Part shown: piece after piece, positions 52,937-61,302 of the stretch
Layout of the letters: each line of letters opens with the position of its first letter
Position numbering within the stretch: position 1 is the stretch's first letter
NCBI GenBank assembly: GCA_900315945.1
Contig: ONAZ01000014.1
Location: forward strand, 1-64,000
Reading direction: 5' to 3'
Length of the DNA stretch: 64,000 nt
Source: an uncultured Lachnospiraceae bacterium
Lineage (GTDB): Bacteria; Bacillota; Clostridia; Lachnospirales; Lachnospiraceae
Notes under the pieces: generated by a model
What the model saw: the letters and a program-made list of their open reading frames with translations, nothing else
Database searches by the model: none
Told to the model about the DNA's origin: nothing
Translations under genes and position numbers: made by a program

Positions 52937-53233
52937 ATGGCAGATAATACGATAAAGTTTAATGAGACATATAGAAATTTTCTTAAAAATAATCAAAAGG
53001 AAGTTGGAAGATTTGTTCCACTTATTGTGGGTAGAGATGATGAATCAACAGTGTCCGTCAAGGAAATAATGATTAGATGCGCTGACAATCAAAAGGCTTT
53101 GTTTACACATTATCAAGAAATTGCAAGAGTAGATTCAATAAATTTCTCTAAGCTTGATGATAGTTTAAGGATGTTGGATGATACTATAGCTGTATCTTTG
53201 GCGACATCTGCTAAATTTATAGGTGGTAAATAA
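52937..53233 (+). CDS. small helical T7SS partner protein
   Basis: A 98-residue helical protein (IKFNETYRNFLKNNQKEVG, EIMIRCADNQKALFTHYQE, LDDSLRMLDDTIAVSLA) of the size and pattern of DUF3130/TIGR04197-type partners. ATG 52937 is preferred to the frame start at 52901, which lies inside the preceding gene. The ribosome site TTGGGG is weak, so translation may be coupled to the preceding gene. Confidence 0.55.
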   Translation: MADNTIKFNETYRNFLKNNQKEVGRFVPLIVGRDDESTVSVKEIMIRCADNQKALFTHYQEIARVDSINFSKLDDSLRMLDDTIAVSLATSAKFIGGK

Positions 53234-53234
53234 T

Positions 53235-53525
53235 ATGCTTAATGACGATAAAACTTATAATACAAATAGAATAAATTCGTTTGTCAAAGATGGGGAAGAA
53301 TTGTTTGAAGACTTTGATGGATGCTCGTATACTAGAAATAAAAATGAATGTGTTGAAAGGGAAATGCTTGTAAATCCCAAATTGTGTGAGTTGATGTGCG
53401 AACAGAAAAGCATAGAAAAGAAATTGTCAGATGCAATTGAAGATATACTTGGTCAGGCTAAGGATTTGTGTAATAGGGATGATGTTATAGATAAGAAGGG
53501 TGGTAGCCATGGGGATAAGGATTAA
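53235..53525 (+). CDS. small hypothetical protein before the LXG gene
   Basis: A 96-residue charged protein starting at ATG 53235; AGGTGG lies 8 nt upstream, overlapping the end of the preceding gene. Contains five cysteines (for example FDGCSYTRNKNEC) and a C-terminal helix EQKSIEKKLSDAIEDILG. It overlaps the next gene by 17 nt. Likely a further partner of the effector; no family recognised. Confidence 0.55.
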   Translation: MLNDDKTYNTNRINSFVKDGEELFEDFDGCSYTRNKNECVEREMLVNPKLCELMCEQKSIEKKLSDAIEDILGQAKDLCNRDDVIDKKGGSHGDKD

Positions 53526-55113
53526 CCCAGATAAACTTAATTGTGTAATAGATATTTTCGCAGATAATAGTTATAAGTATCTTGATATGGTAAATGGAAT
53601 TAGATTCACGATGTTGGGTTTTGTGTTAAATGATTCTCTTGATGGTTGTGCAATTTCAGCTGCAAAGAATCAGGCGAGTGCGCATATATCTGTAATTGAT
53701 TTTTTTGAATGTATAAATTGGACTATAAATATTGAGTGTAATAATGTTCGCAATGCTATGTTTAGTTGTAACATTAATACTGTGTTAGACGAAGACGAGA
53801 TTATAGACGAAATAAAAAATGTTGATGATAAAATAAATAATTATAATTATTTTTTATCTGAAGTAGAGAGATTTAAAACTGACATGCCAATTTTTGCATC
53901 AACACTTAATAATATAAGTATTCTTTTGAAAAATGGTGTTTCGAATTTAGAAAGTATGAAAAACTTGTATAATTCGGCACTTAATAATCTGTATCAGTTT
54001 GAAGAAATAACAAAAAATTCGTTTAATAATGTGGATATGTTATTTGGATGGCAACAATTGTTTTTGAATGAACTAGAGTGTGCTGGTTTAGATGGTAATT
54101 TCCCTGTTAATTCATCAAGTATTGTGAGTAAAGTGTATAAATATGTTAATTCAATGTATTTTGAAAATGTTGAAGATGTCTTATTCTACACTGATAAATA
54201 TGGGGATAGACGTGTATCTAAGGCGGCATTGTGTTTGTTGTTAAATGCTGATGAGCATAATATGACAGATAATCAAAGAAGACTCTTTGAAAGATGGAAA
54301 GAATATATTAATTCGCATGAATTAAAAAACTGTGAGATAGAATTATTGTTTGAAGACTATAAAAGGATTATTTATAGTTATAATAATGACAAGGTGTATA
54401 TTTCCAATAATAATAAAGCTATGATATATAAAGGTGATGTGTGGCCTATATACGCTCCGTCAAAAGGAGAGTATATTGGTCCTAAATGGACTACGATAAA
54501 AGAAAAAAGATTTGATGATTTTAATTTTGATGTTTTTAATGCAGTTGGTAGCTTTTCTTTAGAATCCGAAGACCATGTGGATACATTCAATAAAACTGTT
54601 GGAATAGCCACTGTTGTTGAGGGATTGTCTAATACACTATTAAGCTCTATGAGTAGGTCGTCAGTGTATTTGTCATTTAAAGAAGCGGATAATGGACAAA
54701 AGAGATGTGTTTTAACAACAGGGTCCTCAGATAATTTTGACTATGGACATACAAGATTACTTCGAGATAGTCAGAATAATTATTTGAAAAAGAAAATTGT
54801 TGAGGACTATATTCATGAAGTGTATAAAAAAGATTTGCCTGAGGGTGAGTATGATGTAAAGATTACAACTGATAAAAACCATAACGATGAGATTAGAAGC
54901 GGTTTAATATATGTTAATGAAAATGGAGAGTGGGTTCAGAAACCATTTAGATCATCGGGAGATAGTGTTGTTATAGTTAAGTATAATGATCCGACATTAA
55001 AATTTGGATACACTGAATTGGAGGATGGTGATATTACCGATTTGGTATATTCTGAAAAAGTATTGACTTTAGAAAACGCTGACATGTTAAAAAAGGAAAT
55101 CGAAAATTTATGA
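53509..55113 (+). CDS. LXG-type T7SS effector with unknown C-terminal toxin domain
   Basis: A 534-residue protein. The N-terminal about 220 residues are helical with an LXG-like signature SLDGCAISAAKNQASAHISV near residue 47. A middle linker leads to a C-terminal domain (about 300-534) with LLNADEHNMTDNQRRLFERW, IYAPSKGEYIGPKWTTIKE and VCVLTTGSS-like strands; I recognise no known toxin fold. ATG 53509 follows AAGGGTGG and overlaps the previous gene. A lipoprotein gene overlaps its 3' end by 4 nt (ATGA type), as expected for an immunity gene. Confidence 0.6.
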   Translation: MGIRINPDKLNCVIDIFADNSYKYLDMVNGIRFTMLGFVLNDSLDGCAISAAKNQASAHISVIDFFECINWTINIECNNVRNAMFSCNINTVLDEDEIIDEIKNVDDKINNYNYFLSEVERFKTDMPIFASTLNNISILLKNGVSNLESMKNLYNSALNNLYQFEEITKNSFNNVDMLFGWQQLFLNELECAGLDGNFPVNSSSIVSKVYKYVNSMYFENVEDVLFYTDKYGDRRVSKAALCLLLNADEHNMTDNQRRLFERWKEYINSHELKNCEIELLFEDYKRIIYSYNNDKVYISNNNKAMIYKGDVWPIYAPSKGEYIGPKWTTIKEKRFDDFNFDVFNAVGSFSLESEDHVDTFNKTVGIATVVEGLSNTLLSSMSRSSVYLSFKEADNGQKRCVLTTGSSDNFDYGHTRLLRDSQNNYLKKKIVEDYIHEVYKKDLPEGEYDVKITTDKNHNDEIRSGLIYVNENGEWVQKPFRSSGDSVVIVKYNDPTLKFGYTELEDGDITDLVYSEKVLTLENADMLKKEIENL

Positions 55114-55739
55114 AAAAAAATGCAATTAAAATATTTGTGTTTATGCTTTTTTGTATGATGCAAATGTTGTGTATAACGTCATGTGGAGAAAAAGAAACAA
55201 AAGAATATCCAGAATTGGTAACAGAACACGTTAATCTCTCAAAAAGCGGAATTTCTTATGAATTAGATATGCCTTTAATCAAAAAGACAGATAAAAATAT
55301 ATACACCAATATAGGTAGTAGGGATGTATCTGAGTTTCTTGATGGAGATGTTCAGATTGTTTCTGATGATAGGGTTTCTTGGCAGTTAGCAGGTCATAAA
55401 GAATATCCTGATATAGGCGTAGAATTATCTTTAAATGAGAATTATGTTACCAATATTGAAGAACAATCAAAAAAAGAGTTTCAGAATAGTGTTTATTCGT
55501 TAAAAGAGATTGGCCAATATACAGGAAACAACATTGAAGGATACTTATATCAATTCAATGAATCTACTGGAAGATTTCATAATAACAATTCTTACGCAGC
55601 CTATTTAATCAAATCGGTTGATAATGGTTATCTTTGTACTATAATTATTGCTTCAAATGCAAAAGACTCGAACCTCATAGACTATATTCTTGAAAAATTT
55701 AAAAACGAGTTTGGAGAGTTAAAATTTGAAAAGGTATAA
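55110..55739 (+). CDS. lipoprotein, candidate immunity protein of the LXG effector
   Basis: A 209-residue lipoprotein: signal peptide with hydrophobic core IFVFMLFCMMQMLCI and lipobox ITSC ending at Cys25. The mature part has alternating strands and helices (VSWQLAGHKEYPDIGVELSL, then CTIIIASNAKDSNLIDYILE). It overlaps the effector gene by 4 nt, suggesting coupled synthesis. A lipoprotein immunity partner outside the cell has a precedent in S. aureus TilA. Function is inferred from position only. Confidence 0.6.
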   Translation: MKKNAIKIFVFMLFCMMQMLCITSCGEKETKEYPELVTEHVNLSKSGISYELDMPLIKKTDKNIYTNIGSRDVSEFLDGDVQIVSDDRVSWQLAGHKEYPDIGVELSLNENYVTNIEEQSKKEFQNSVYSLKEIGQYTGNNIEGYLYQFNESTGRFHNNNSYAAYLIKSVDNGYLCTIIIASNAKDSNLIDYILEKFKNEFGELKFEKV

Positions 55740-55857
55740 TGTAATACACAATATGAGAATAGATAATCGAGGTTGAATCAGACTATAGCTATATGAAATA
55801 GAAATCCATTAGAATGGAGAAATAATAACCAAGATTGTCCTTTGATGGAGGAATTAT

Positions 55858-56328
55858 ATGGCTAAAAACTATCCAACTAAAAAAGATTATATTTTTGCTC
55901 TTTGCTTTATGATATTCGTATTCGTTATGTCTATAGTCTTTTTGTATGTTTATTACATAAATATAGTAGTGTTAATTGCTAATGCAGTATTTGGAATAGG
56001 AATAGGTTTGGGTTTGGGATTGCTATCTGTAAAGAAAAGCAAAGAATTGGACAAATTATCGGATAAATAATTGGAACAATATGCTAATAATACTAAGAAG
56101 AAATTCAGCATAAAGAAACCACTTGGAATAGCGGTGGGTGGATTATTAGGTATAGCCACCTTGGGTGCAGTAATAGGAAAAGGAATTGCTTCTAATGTAA
56201 GAGAACATGGTGACATATTAAGTCAGCAAATTTTTTATAACATTGTTGCTTTTGTAGGATTCATATTGTCTGTTTTTATGATTATTCTTGTGATATATGG
56301 AATCAAAAGTAATAGAATATCTGATTAG
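55858..56328 (+). pseudogene. four-helix membrane protein split by an in-frame TAA
   Basis: One reading frame of 156 codons is interrupted by a single TAA at 56068-56070. The first part (70 residues) has two membrane helices, ending with the glycine-rich IGIGLGLGLLS; the second part has two more with GIAVGGLLGIATLGAVIGKG and FVGFILSVFMIILVIYG. The second part begins at TTG directly after the stop, without a clear ribosome site. GGAGG lies 8 nt before ATG 55858. Either a nonsense mutation or two coupled small genes; the shared frame favours the mutation. It may have been an immunity or accessory membrane protein of the effector array. Confidence 0.6.
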
Positions 56329-56390
56329 TTGTTTGTGACAGATACTTATTGTTTATGAAACATGGAATCGTTATGTGAAGCCGGTTTTCA

Positions 56391-56440
56391 TAAATCTCCA
56401 TAAATCTTTATAAACATCGATAAAAGCCCATAAACACTGG
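56391..56440. repeat. five degenerate 10-bp units, each starting TAAA
   Basis: TAAA occurs at 56391, 56401, 56411, 56421 and 56431, exactly 10 bp apart; the remaining six bases vary (TAAATCTCCA, TAAATCTTTA, TAAACATCGA, TAAAAGCCCA, TAAACACTGG). The spacing equals one helical turn. Confidence 0.7.
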
Positions 56441-56498
56441 GATTTCTGGAATATCAACTCCCATATAATTTGTTATAGATTTATATAATTCATTCAAA

Positions 56499-56522
56499 AA
56501 TGGTGCCCGAAATGGTGCCCGA
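56499..56522. repeat. perfect 12-bp tandem repeat
   Basis: AATGGTGCCCGA occurs twice in a row. In phage and ICE integrase genes of Firmicutes such repeats can occur in the last codons; it may be an integrase-end or attachment-site remnant. Confidence 0.65.
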
Positions 56523-56648
56523 AAAATGAAGTAACAAGTTGATTATAATTATAGTTTTAGTAGCTATAGAATCCCCTAGGTCGACATATTTCTAAAAAAT
56601 GAATATTGGATTTAGGACACTTATCCTTAAGTGGCCTTGATTAACATA

Positions 56649-56722
56649 AAACGAACCCGTCCGGGAATGTCAATGACAGAGAAGATTACTCTGGTAATTG
56701 ACGTACCTGGGCGGGTTTGTTA
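56649..56722. repeat. 74-nt imperfect hairpin
   Basis: The arm ACGAACCCGTCCGGG with GTCAATGAC pairs with GTAATTGAC and CCTGGGCGGGTTTGT, and inside it AGAG pairs with CTCT around AAGATTA. Mismatches are mostly G-U or single bases, so nearly the whole element can fold. It could be a terminator of a lost gene, a small RNA or a miniature mobile element. Confidence 0.65.
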
Positions 56723-56858
56723 TTAGGGCTGAAATCGAGGTTAAAAAATTTGGGTGAGAGGTGATTTTGATGTTGGTTTAATTTGGTTATACTGGAATTA
56801 AATTTAGATGACAAAATTGCTAGCGCATTAAAACGAGTGTGGGTCTTTCTGGTGTTTG

Positions 56859-56884
56859 AAATTCATGCGTTCGCACGAATTTTT
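56859..56884 (+). terminator. terminator-like hairpin upstream of the XRE promoter
   Basis: AAATTC-A-TGCG pairs with CGCA-C-GAATTT, followed by TTTTT. It would stop transcription coming from the left. Confidence 0.55.
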
Positions 56885-56905
56885 ATAACAAACATAAACA
56901 ACTTG

Positions 56906-56914
56906 TGATATAAT
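56906..56914 (+). promoter_or_regulatory. extended -10 promoter of the XRE gene
   Basis: TGATATAAT, an extended -10 element 60 nt before ATG 56974. No convincing -35 box. Confidence 0.5.
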
Positions 56915-56973
56915 GTAAAAGGCGTGTAAACCGCGTGGTTACAATTGTTTCAAAGTTAAGTGGAGATCAAATT

Positions 56974-57201
56974 ATGGCAGTATCTTACAAGAAACTTTTT
57001 AAGTTAATGATTGATAATGATATGAAGCGAAAAGATTTGATTAAAAAGACTGGTTTAAGTCATGCAACGATAGCAAAGCTTGAAAATGGTGACAACGTGC
57101 AGATGGAAGTTTTAGAAAGAATTTGTAAGGAGTTTAAGTGTCAGCTTAGCGATATTGCGGAAATAATATTTGATTATATGTCCGTTTTAGGGATAGCATA
57201 A
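56974..57201 (+). CDS. small XRE/YozG-like regulator
   Basis: A 75-residue helix-turn-helix protein: MAVSYKKLFKLMIDNDMKR, then KTGLSHATIAKLENGDNV and LERICKEFKCQLSDIAEI. This short Cro-like form is common in front of restriction-modification genes and in integrated elements. GGAG lies 10 nt before ATG 56974. It is 54 bp upstream of hsdM and probably controlled it. Confidence 0.85.
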   Translation: MAVSYKKLFKLMIDNDMKRKDLIKKTGLSHATIAKLENGDNVQMEVLERICKEFKCQLSDIAEIIFDYMSVLGIA

Positions 57202-57255
57202 TTGTTAGAATATATAGACAAAATAATAACAATAATAAAGAGCGAGGGACAAAAA

Positions 57256-58827
57256 ATGGCAAAAGCAAAAAAAGAAGTATCTATGTAAGAGGCATTATGG
57301 AAATCAGCGGATAAATTAAGAGGATCTGTTGAATCTGCAGAGTATAAGCATGTTTTACTTAGCTTATTCTTCCTTAAGTTTGCAAGTGACAAGTTTGAAG
57401 AGCAGAAAGCAAGAATTATTGCAGAAGGCCACGAAAAATTTGTAGACAATATTGCGTTCTATACAAAAGACAACGTTTTCTATCTGCCACCAGAAAGCAG
57501 ATGGTCTTATGTCATGGAGAATGCAAAGCAGGATGATATAGCACTTAAGATTGATACAGCTCTTTACACAATAGAAAATACCAATCCGATTTTAAAGGGA
57601 GCATTGCCGGATAATTACTATTCACGATTACAGATTGATACTACAAAGCTTGCTTCTCTGCTGGATGAGATTAATAAGATAGATACTACTAAAGACAAAG
57701 AGAACGATATCATTGGAAGAATGTATGAATATTTCCTCAGTAAGTTTGCTATTGCTTAAGGAAAGGGTAAGGGAGAATTCTACACGCCAAAGAGTATTGT
57801 TAATTTGATTGCAGAATTAATTGAACCTTATGATGGTGTACCTTATGATCCATGCTGTGGTTCTGGTGGTATGTTTGTACAGTCAATTAAATTCGTAGAA
57901 GCCCATCATGGTAATAAGAAGAAAGTTTCAATTTATGGACAGGAGTATACAAATATAACATATAAGCTGGCAAAAATGAATCTTGCAATAAGAGGTATCG
58001 CGGCAAATCTTGGAGAGACAGCAGCAAATACTTTTTCTAATGACCAGCAAAAGGATTTGAAAGCAGATTACATCATGGCTAATCCACCATTCAACCAGAA
58101 AGCGTGGCGTGCAGATGATGAACTACTTGATGATCCAAGATGGAATGGATATGTGGTTCCACCTACAAGTAATGCAAATTGCGGCTGGATTTTAAATATG
58201 GTATCCAAGCTTTCTCAGAATGGTATTGCGGGCTTCCTTCTTGCAAATGGAGCACTTTCTGATGATGGCACCGAGCTTAAAATAAGACAGCAGCTTATTG
58301 AAAACGATTTGGTTGAGACTATTCTGATTCTTCCTCGAAACCTTTTCTATACAACTGATATTAGCGTTACACTTTGGATTCTTAACAAGAATAAGAAAGA
58401 TCGTACTGTTGATAACAATGGTGTTGAGAAACACTATCGTAATAGAGAAAAAGAAATACTCTTTATGGACCTTCGACAGATGGGAAGCCCTTATGAGAAG
58501 AAATATATTGAGCTTACAGAAGAGGATAGAGCAAAGGTTGTAGAAACATATCATAACTGGCAGCAGGTAGGATATGAAAATACATATGAAAACATACCAG
58601 AGTTTTGCTATGCAGCAGGATATGATGAAGTTGCTGAAAAAGGCTTTATCCTTGTACCAAGTAGATATATTGAGTTTGTAAATAGAGACGAAAATATTGA
58701 TTTTGATACAAAGATGAAATCATTACAGAGTGAACTTCAGGATTTACTAGTACAGGAAGAAAAGTCTAAGGAAGAATTGTTAGGTGTGTTTAAGGACCTT
58801 GAATATGAAAGTCAGAAAGCTTCTTGA
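57256..58827 (+). pseudogene. hsdM: type I restriction-modification methylase HsdM with two in-frame TAA stops
   Basis: Ignoring the stops, one frame of 523 codons gives a complete HsdM: ALWKSADKLRGSVESAEYKH at the start, motif I DPCCGSGGMFVQ, motif IV ANPPFNQKAW and a normal C-terminus KEELLGVFKDLEYE. TAA at 57286-57288 stands where relatives have Glu (SM-stop-EALW), and TAA at 57757-57759 where relatives have Glu (KFAIA-stop-GKGKGEFYTP). No frameshift or deletion occurs in 1.5 kb. GAGGGA precedes ATG. No hsdS follows. The gene is therefore probably recently inactivated. Confidence 0.9.
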
Positions 58828-59215
58828 AGGCGCAATACAGTCTGATGGCATAGAGGAACTTTTTGAGACTGGTAAGTATATCGATTTTGATATCTTTAGT
58901 GATGAGTATATGGCTCGTATAGAAAAAATCAATTTACCAAACACTAAGATAAAAGCACTTCAGAGATTGTTAATTTATGCAATAGAGGAGTTCCAGAGAG
59001 TAAATAAGATTAAGAGCATAGAGTTTGCAGAGCGAATGAAGCAAGTGGTTGATACATATAATAACAGACGTAAAGATGAGGCCTTTGCAGATGAAGTCCT
59101 TGATGATGTGGCAAATCAGCTTGCAAATCTTATTCATGAGCTTAAGAACGAGAAAAATTCTTTTGAGGCTATGGGAATAGACTATGAAGAAAAGGCTTTC
59201 TATGACATTTTATAG
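58805..59215 (+). pseudogene. hsdR: C-terminal fragment of type I restriction subunit HsdR
   Basis: The 136 residues correspond to the C-terminal helical region of HsdR: YIDFDIFSDEYMARIEKI, LPNTKIKALQRLL, FAERMKQVVDTYNNRR and NSFEAMGIDYEEKAFYDIL, where the frame stops although intact HsdR continues. The translocase and nuclease domains are absent, as is hsdS. It overlaps the end of hsdM by 23 nt in another frame. A large deletion between hsdM and the hsdR tail is the likely cause. Confidence 0.8.
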
Positions 59216-59247
59216 GGACTGTTTTATTAGAAAAAATAGATGCAATA

Positions 59248-59765
59248 GTGCAGAAGGAATCTATCTATACATATCGTGAATTTTGGTGGGTATTAATATT
59301 TAATAAATGTCCGTTTTTAATGTTTAATGAACAATTAAAAATAGATGGGATTATAAATGATCTTTCTAAAGGAAGTGGTACCACAGCCGGAGAAAAGATG
59401 GGAGAAATCTTTGTTGAGTATGTAAAAAATAATTCATCTCAATTCTTTGAGTGGGATATCAGTACTCGTGATTTTCTTCGAAATCTCACATTTAAAACTA
59501 GGCAGAGAAGTATATTTAAAAATTACCATGAAAATCCTATGGCTCTTTATTGGAGCAGCTTATAAAATATTGTTTGTGGGGCTATACCAATGGCAAACTT
59601 TGGTGGAAGTCAGACTGGCAGAGACTAGAAGGAAAGAAGGCAGCTAAAATTCTATTGAGAATGCCAGGTTTAAACTTCGATAATCATTCTAATTATGATT
59701 ATTTGATGAATGAAATGATTGATAAGGCTGTTCTCTTTTCAAGGGTTTTTAAGAAATATGTTTAA
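59248..59765 (+). pseudogene. hypothetical gene broken by a frameshift
   Basis: The first frame (to about 59555) gives YREFWWVLIFNKCPFLMFNE, TTAGEKMGEIFVEYVKNN and FWDISTRDFL-like sequence, then stops at 59565; the next frame takes over from about 59550 with EQLIKYCLWGYTNGKLWWK, KKAAKILLRMPGLNFDNH and ends at 59765. The overlap and continuing composition suggest one former gene with a single indel near 59550. I do not recognise the family. It begins without a clear ribosome site, in the debris of the restriction locus. Confidence 0.5.
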
Positions 59766-59804
59766 TTCTATGTAACTATTATCGTAATGGGGGGTATGTG
59801 AAAG

Positions 59805-60809
59805 ATGGTTGTATTAAATTTTTATGGAAAAATAGAGCCAATATGCATATCAAATAAGCTAAAGATATATATATCAAATCTTCCTTCTGATGAACATAAT
59901 AACTGGCAGCATAGTTTGGCAGAAGATTTAAAGCACGGGATAAAAAGTTTGAATATACTTGGGGAAGAAATTGGAAAAGAGCCTGTAAAAGAATTATTTA
60001 GTAAAGTCTTTCCTGAAAAGAATATACAGTGTTTTGATGATGATACTATATATAATAATCTGGCCCAAAATATGATTTGTATTTATTTTGATTATAAATA
60101 TGAAGACATGCCATTAGGCGATTGGACTACAAATTGCTTTGATGGTCGTTTTTGTGAAGATGATTGTTCTGAAAAGTTTATTAATTTTTTGCAGTATATA
60201 AATTCACCTTCAATGGAATTTATTTCCTATCCACGGCCGGTGCCATACTGGATTTATTCATCGAATTATGACAGAGTAGATTATTCCAGATTGTATGGAG
60301 GTGGAGATAAGGCAGAGGCTTATATTGATTGTCTTAAGAAATGGGGAGAATTGATAGATTCGTTTTTAAGTGATAAGAATGACTATTTACTTTTAGACTA
60401 CTTATTTAATTCCCTATATAAGGATAATGAGTATAATGAATATCATTTATTAAAAGCATATTCTTTATGCCAACTTTTTCTTGAAGAGGAGCATGAATAT
60501 GAACTAGATTCTAAACTTATAGATTTTATGGATGATGATGATCAAGAGAATAAGAAGATATCCGCTAAGTATTTTCGAAAATTAAGAAATAAAATAGCCC
60601 ATGGTGATTTTGTTGCGTTTGAAAACCTTGTAGAAGAATATGCTAAAAAAATATTAGATGATAGGATGACATACGATTATGCAGAGTATAGTAGGAAGAA
60701 TTGGGTAATCATTCACGTGTGTTGTGAGTTAGATTCAGTTGTTAGAAGGCTTATTTTGATGCTTCTTCAAAATCCAAAGAAACTGCAGAAAATAAAAAAT
60801 ACTAGATAG
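59805..60809 (+). CDS. HEPN-domain protein, possible RNase effector
   Basis: A 334-residue soluble protein. Near the C-terminus it has the HEPN signature RNKIAH (Arg261-His266, R-x4-H) in KYFRKLRNKIAHGDF, inside a helical region as in Apea-like HEPN proteins. HEPN RNases act in abortive-infection and toxin systems by cleaving tRNA or other RNA. The N-terminal 200 residues are not recognised. It is intact although it lies between broken genes. A terminator follows at 60852. No obvious nucleotidyltransferase (MNT) antitoxin is adjacent, so it may act alone or may be inactive. Confidence 0.65.
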   Translation: MVVLNFYGKIEPICISNKLKIYISNLPSDEHNNWQHSLAEDLKHGIKSLNILGEEIGKEPVKELFSKVFPEKNIQCFDDDTIYNNLAQNMICIYFDYKYEDMPLGDWTTNCFDGRFCEDDCSEKFINFLQYINSPSMEFISYPRPVPYWIYSSNYDRVDYSRLYGGGDKAEAYIDCLKKWGELIDSFLSDKNDYLLLDYLFNSLYKDNEYNEYHLLKAYSLCQLFLEEEHEYELDSKLIDFMDDDDQENKKISAKYFRKLRNKIAHGDFVAFENLVEEYAKKILDDRMTYDYAEYSRKNWVIIHVCCELDSVVRRLILMLLQNPKKLQKIKNTR

Positions 60810-60851
60810 TTATTTTCGGGTTGAATATATACATTTTGTTGATTGTTGTAT

Positions 60852-60883
60852 ACCTCTTGGCCAACTGGCTAGGAGGTTTTTCT
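60852..60883 (+). terminator. terminator after the HEPN gene
   Basis: ACCTCTTGGCC and GGCTAGGAGGT pair with two G-U pairs around AACT, followed by TTTT. Confidence 0.75.
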
Positions 60884-61029
60884 ATTGTAAAAATGCTGTC
60901 AGATACATTATAATAGCTTTGTAACTAAATATTGGGGCGTGATGCTTTTTAAATTTTGCGTTCTATTTGTACGAGATTTATTCCTGCATATGCAAGTGTG
61001 CCTGAGTAAATACATGAAAATAGAGAAGA

Positions 61030-61153
61030 AAATTTAAGATCCATGTATAATGCAGACGATTACTATAACAATGGTAGTCTTGATGGACCGCTTGGTTTCT
61101 TAGAAAAAGGTATTAACAGATTAAATACGCGGCTTGAGAATTGGATTAATTAG
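61030..61153 (+). pseudogene. 3' remnant of a T7SS partner gene (copy B)
   Basis: The frame reads NNGSLDGPLGFLEKGINRL and NTRLENWIN with a TAG stop at 61151-61153, matching the end of the gene at 52488-52913 (NLDGPLGFLEKGINRLNTRL). The 5' part is missing. It forms the left border of the ATPase-RloB cassette. Confidence 0.85.
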
Positions 61154-61209
61154 TAATAACAACCAGTAAGATTTATAGGTCAATCTGCTTGGTAGATTGG
61201 CTTATTTTT
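61099..61209. repeat. left direct repeat flanking the ATPase-RloB cassette
   Basis: This stretch of about 110 bp recurs at 63201-63311 with about a dozen differences by eye. It comprises the last 16-17 codons of a T7SS partner gene plus its downstream terminator (CAATCT with AGATTG). Confidence 0.85.
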
Positions 61210-61210
61210 T
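61179..61210 (+). terminator. terminator at the end of copy B
   Basis: CAATCTGCTTGGTAGATTGG folds with a GU pair (CAATCT/AGATTG), then T-rich sequence. Its twin lies at 63281-63312. Confidence 0.65.
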
Positions 61211-61221
61211 AAGCTAAAATA

Positions 61222-61249
61222 TTGCATAAAAAATAATATATGATATAAT
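61222..61249 (+). promoter_or_regulatory. promoter of the ATPase-RloB pair
   Basis: TTGCAT (61222-61227), a 16-bp spacer, TATAAT (61244-61249) with an extended TG. It lies to the right of the terminator of copy B, so the cassette brings its own promoter. Confidence 0.7.
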
Positions 61250-61302
61250 GTGTTTACAGTATTAATATTCTAATAATCCATTATTATACGGAGGAAAAAT
61301 TT

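Larger units (their letters stand above)
56329..56973. other. 645-bp non-coding stretch with repeats, hairpins and a promoter
   Basis: No convincing gene. It holds five TAAA-starting 10-bp units (56391-56440), a 12-bp tandem repeat (56499-56522), a 74-nt long hairpin (56649-56722), a terminator-like hairpin (56859-56884) and an extended -10 promoter (56906-56914). The frame around the 12-bp repeats ends NGARNGARKMK, like the end of a tyrosine integrase, but a stop codon lies close upstream. The mixture suggests the scar of a lost mobile element. Confidence 0.6.
60810..61302. other. 493-bp intergenic stretch with terminators, gene remnant and promoter
   Basis: It contains the terminator of the HEPN gene (60852-60883), a remnant of a T7SS partner gene (61030-61153), a second terminator (61179-61210) and the promoter of the ATPase-RloB pair (61222-61249). 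No complete gene is present. Confidence 0.8.

Noticed and set aside
56391-56440. CRISPR-like array
   Set aside because: Units are 10 bp, degenerate and contiguous without spacers; no cas gene is present.
57256-58827. TAA read as glutamate (recoding) in hsdM
   Set aside because: TAA is the ordinary stop of many intact genes here, and the neighbouring hsdR is clearly decayed. Pseudogene formation is the simpler explanation; kept only as a point to check.
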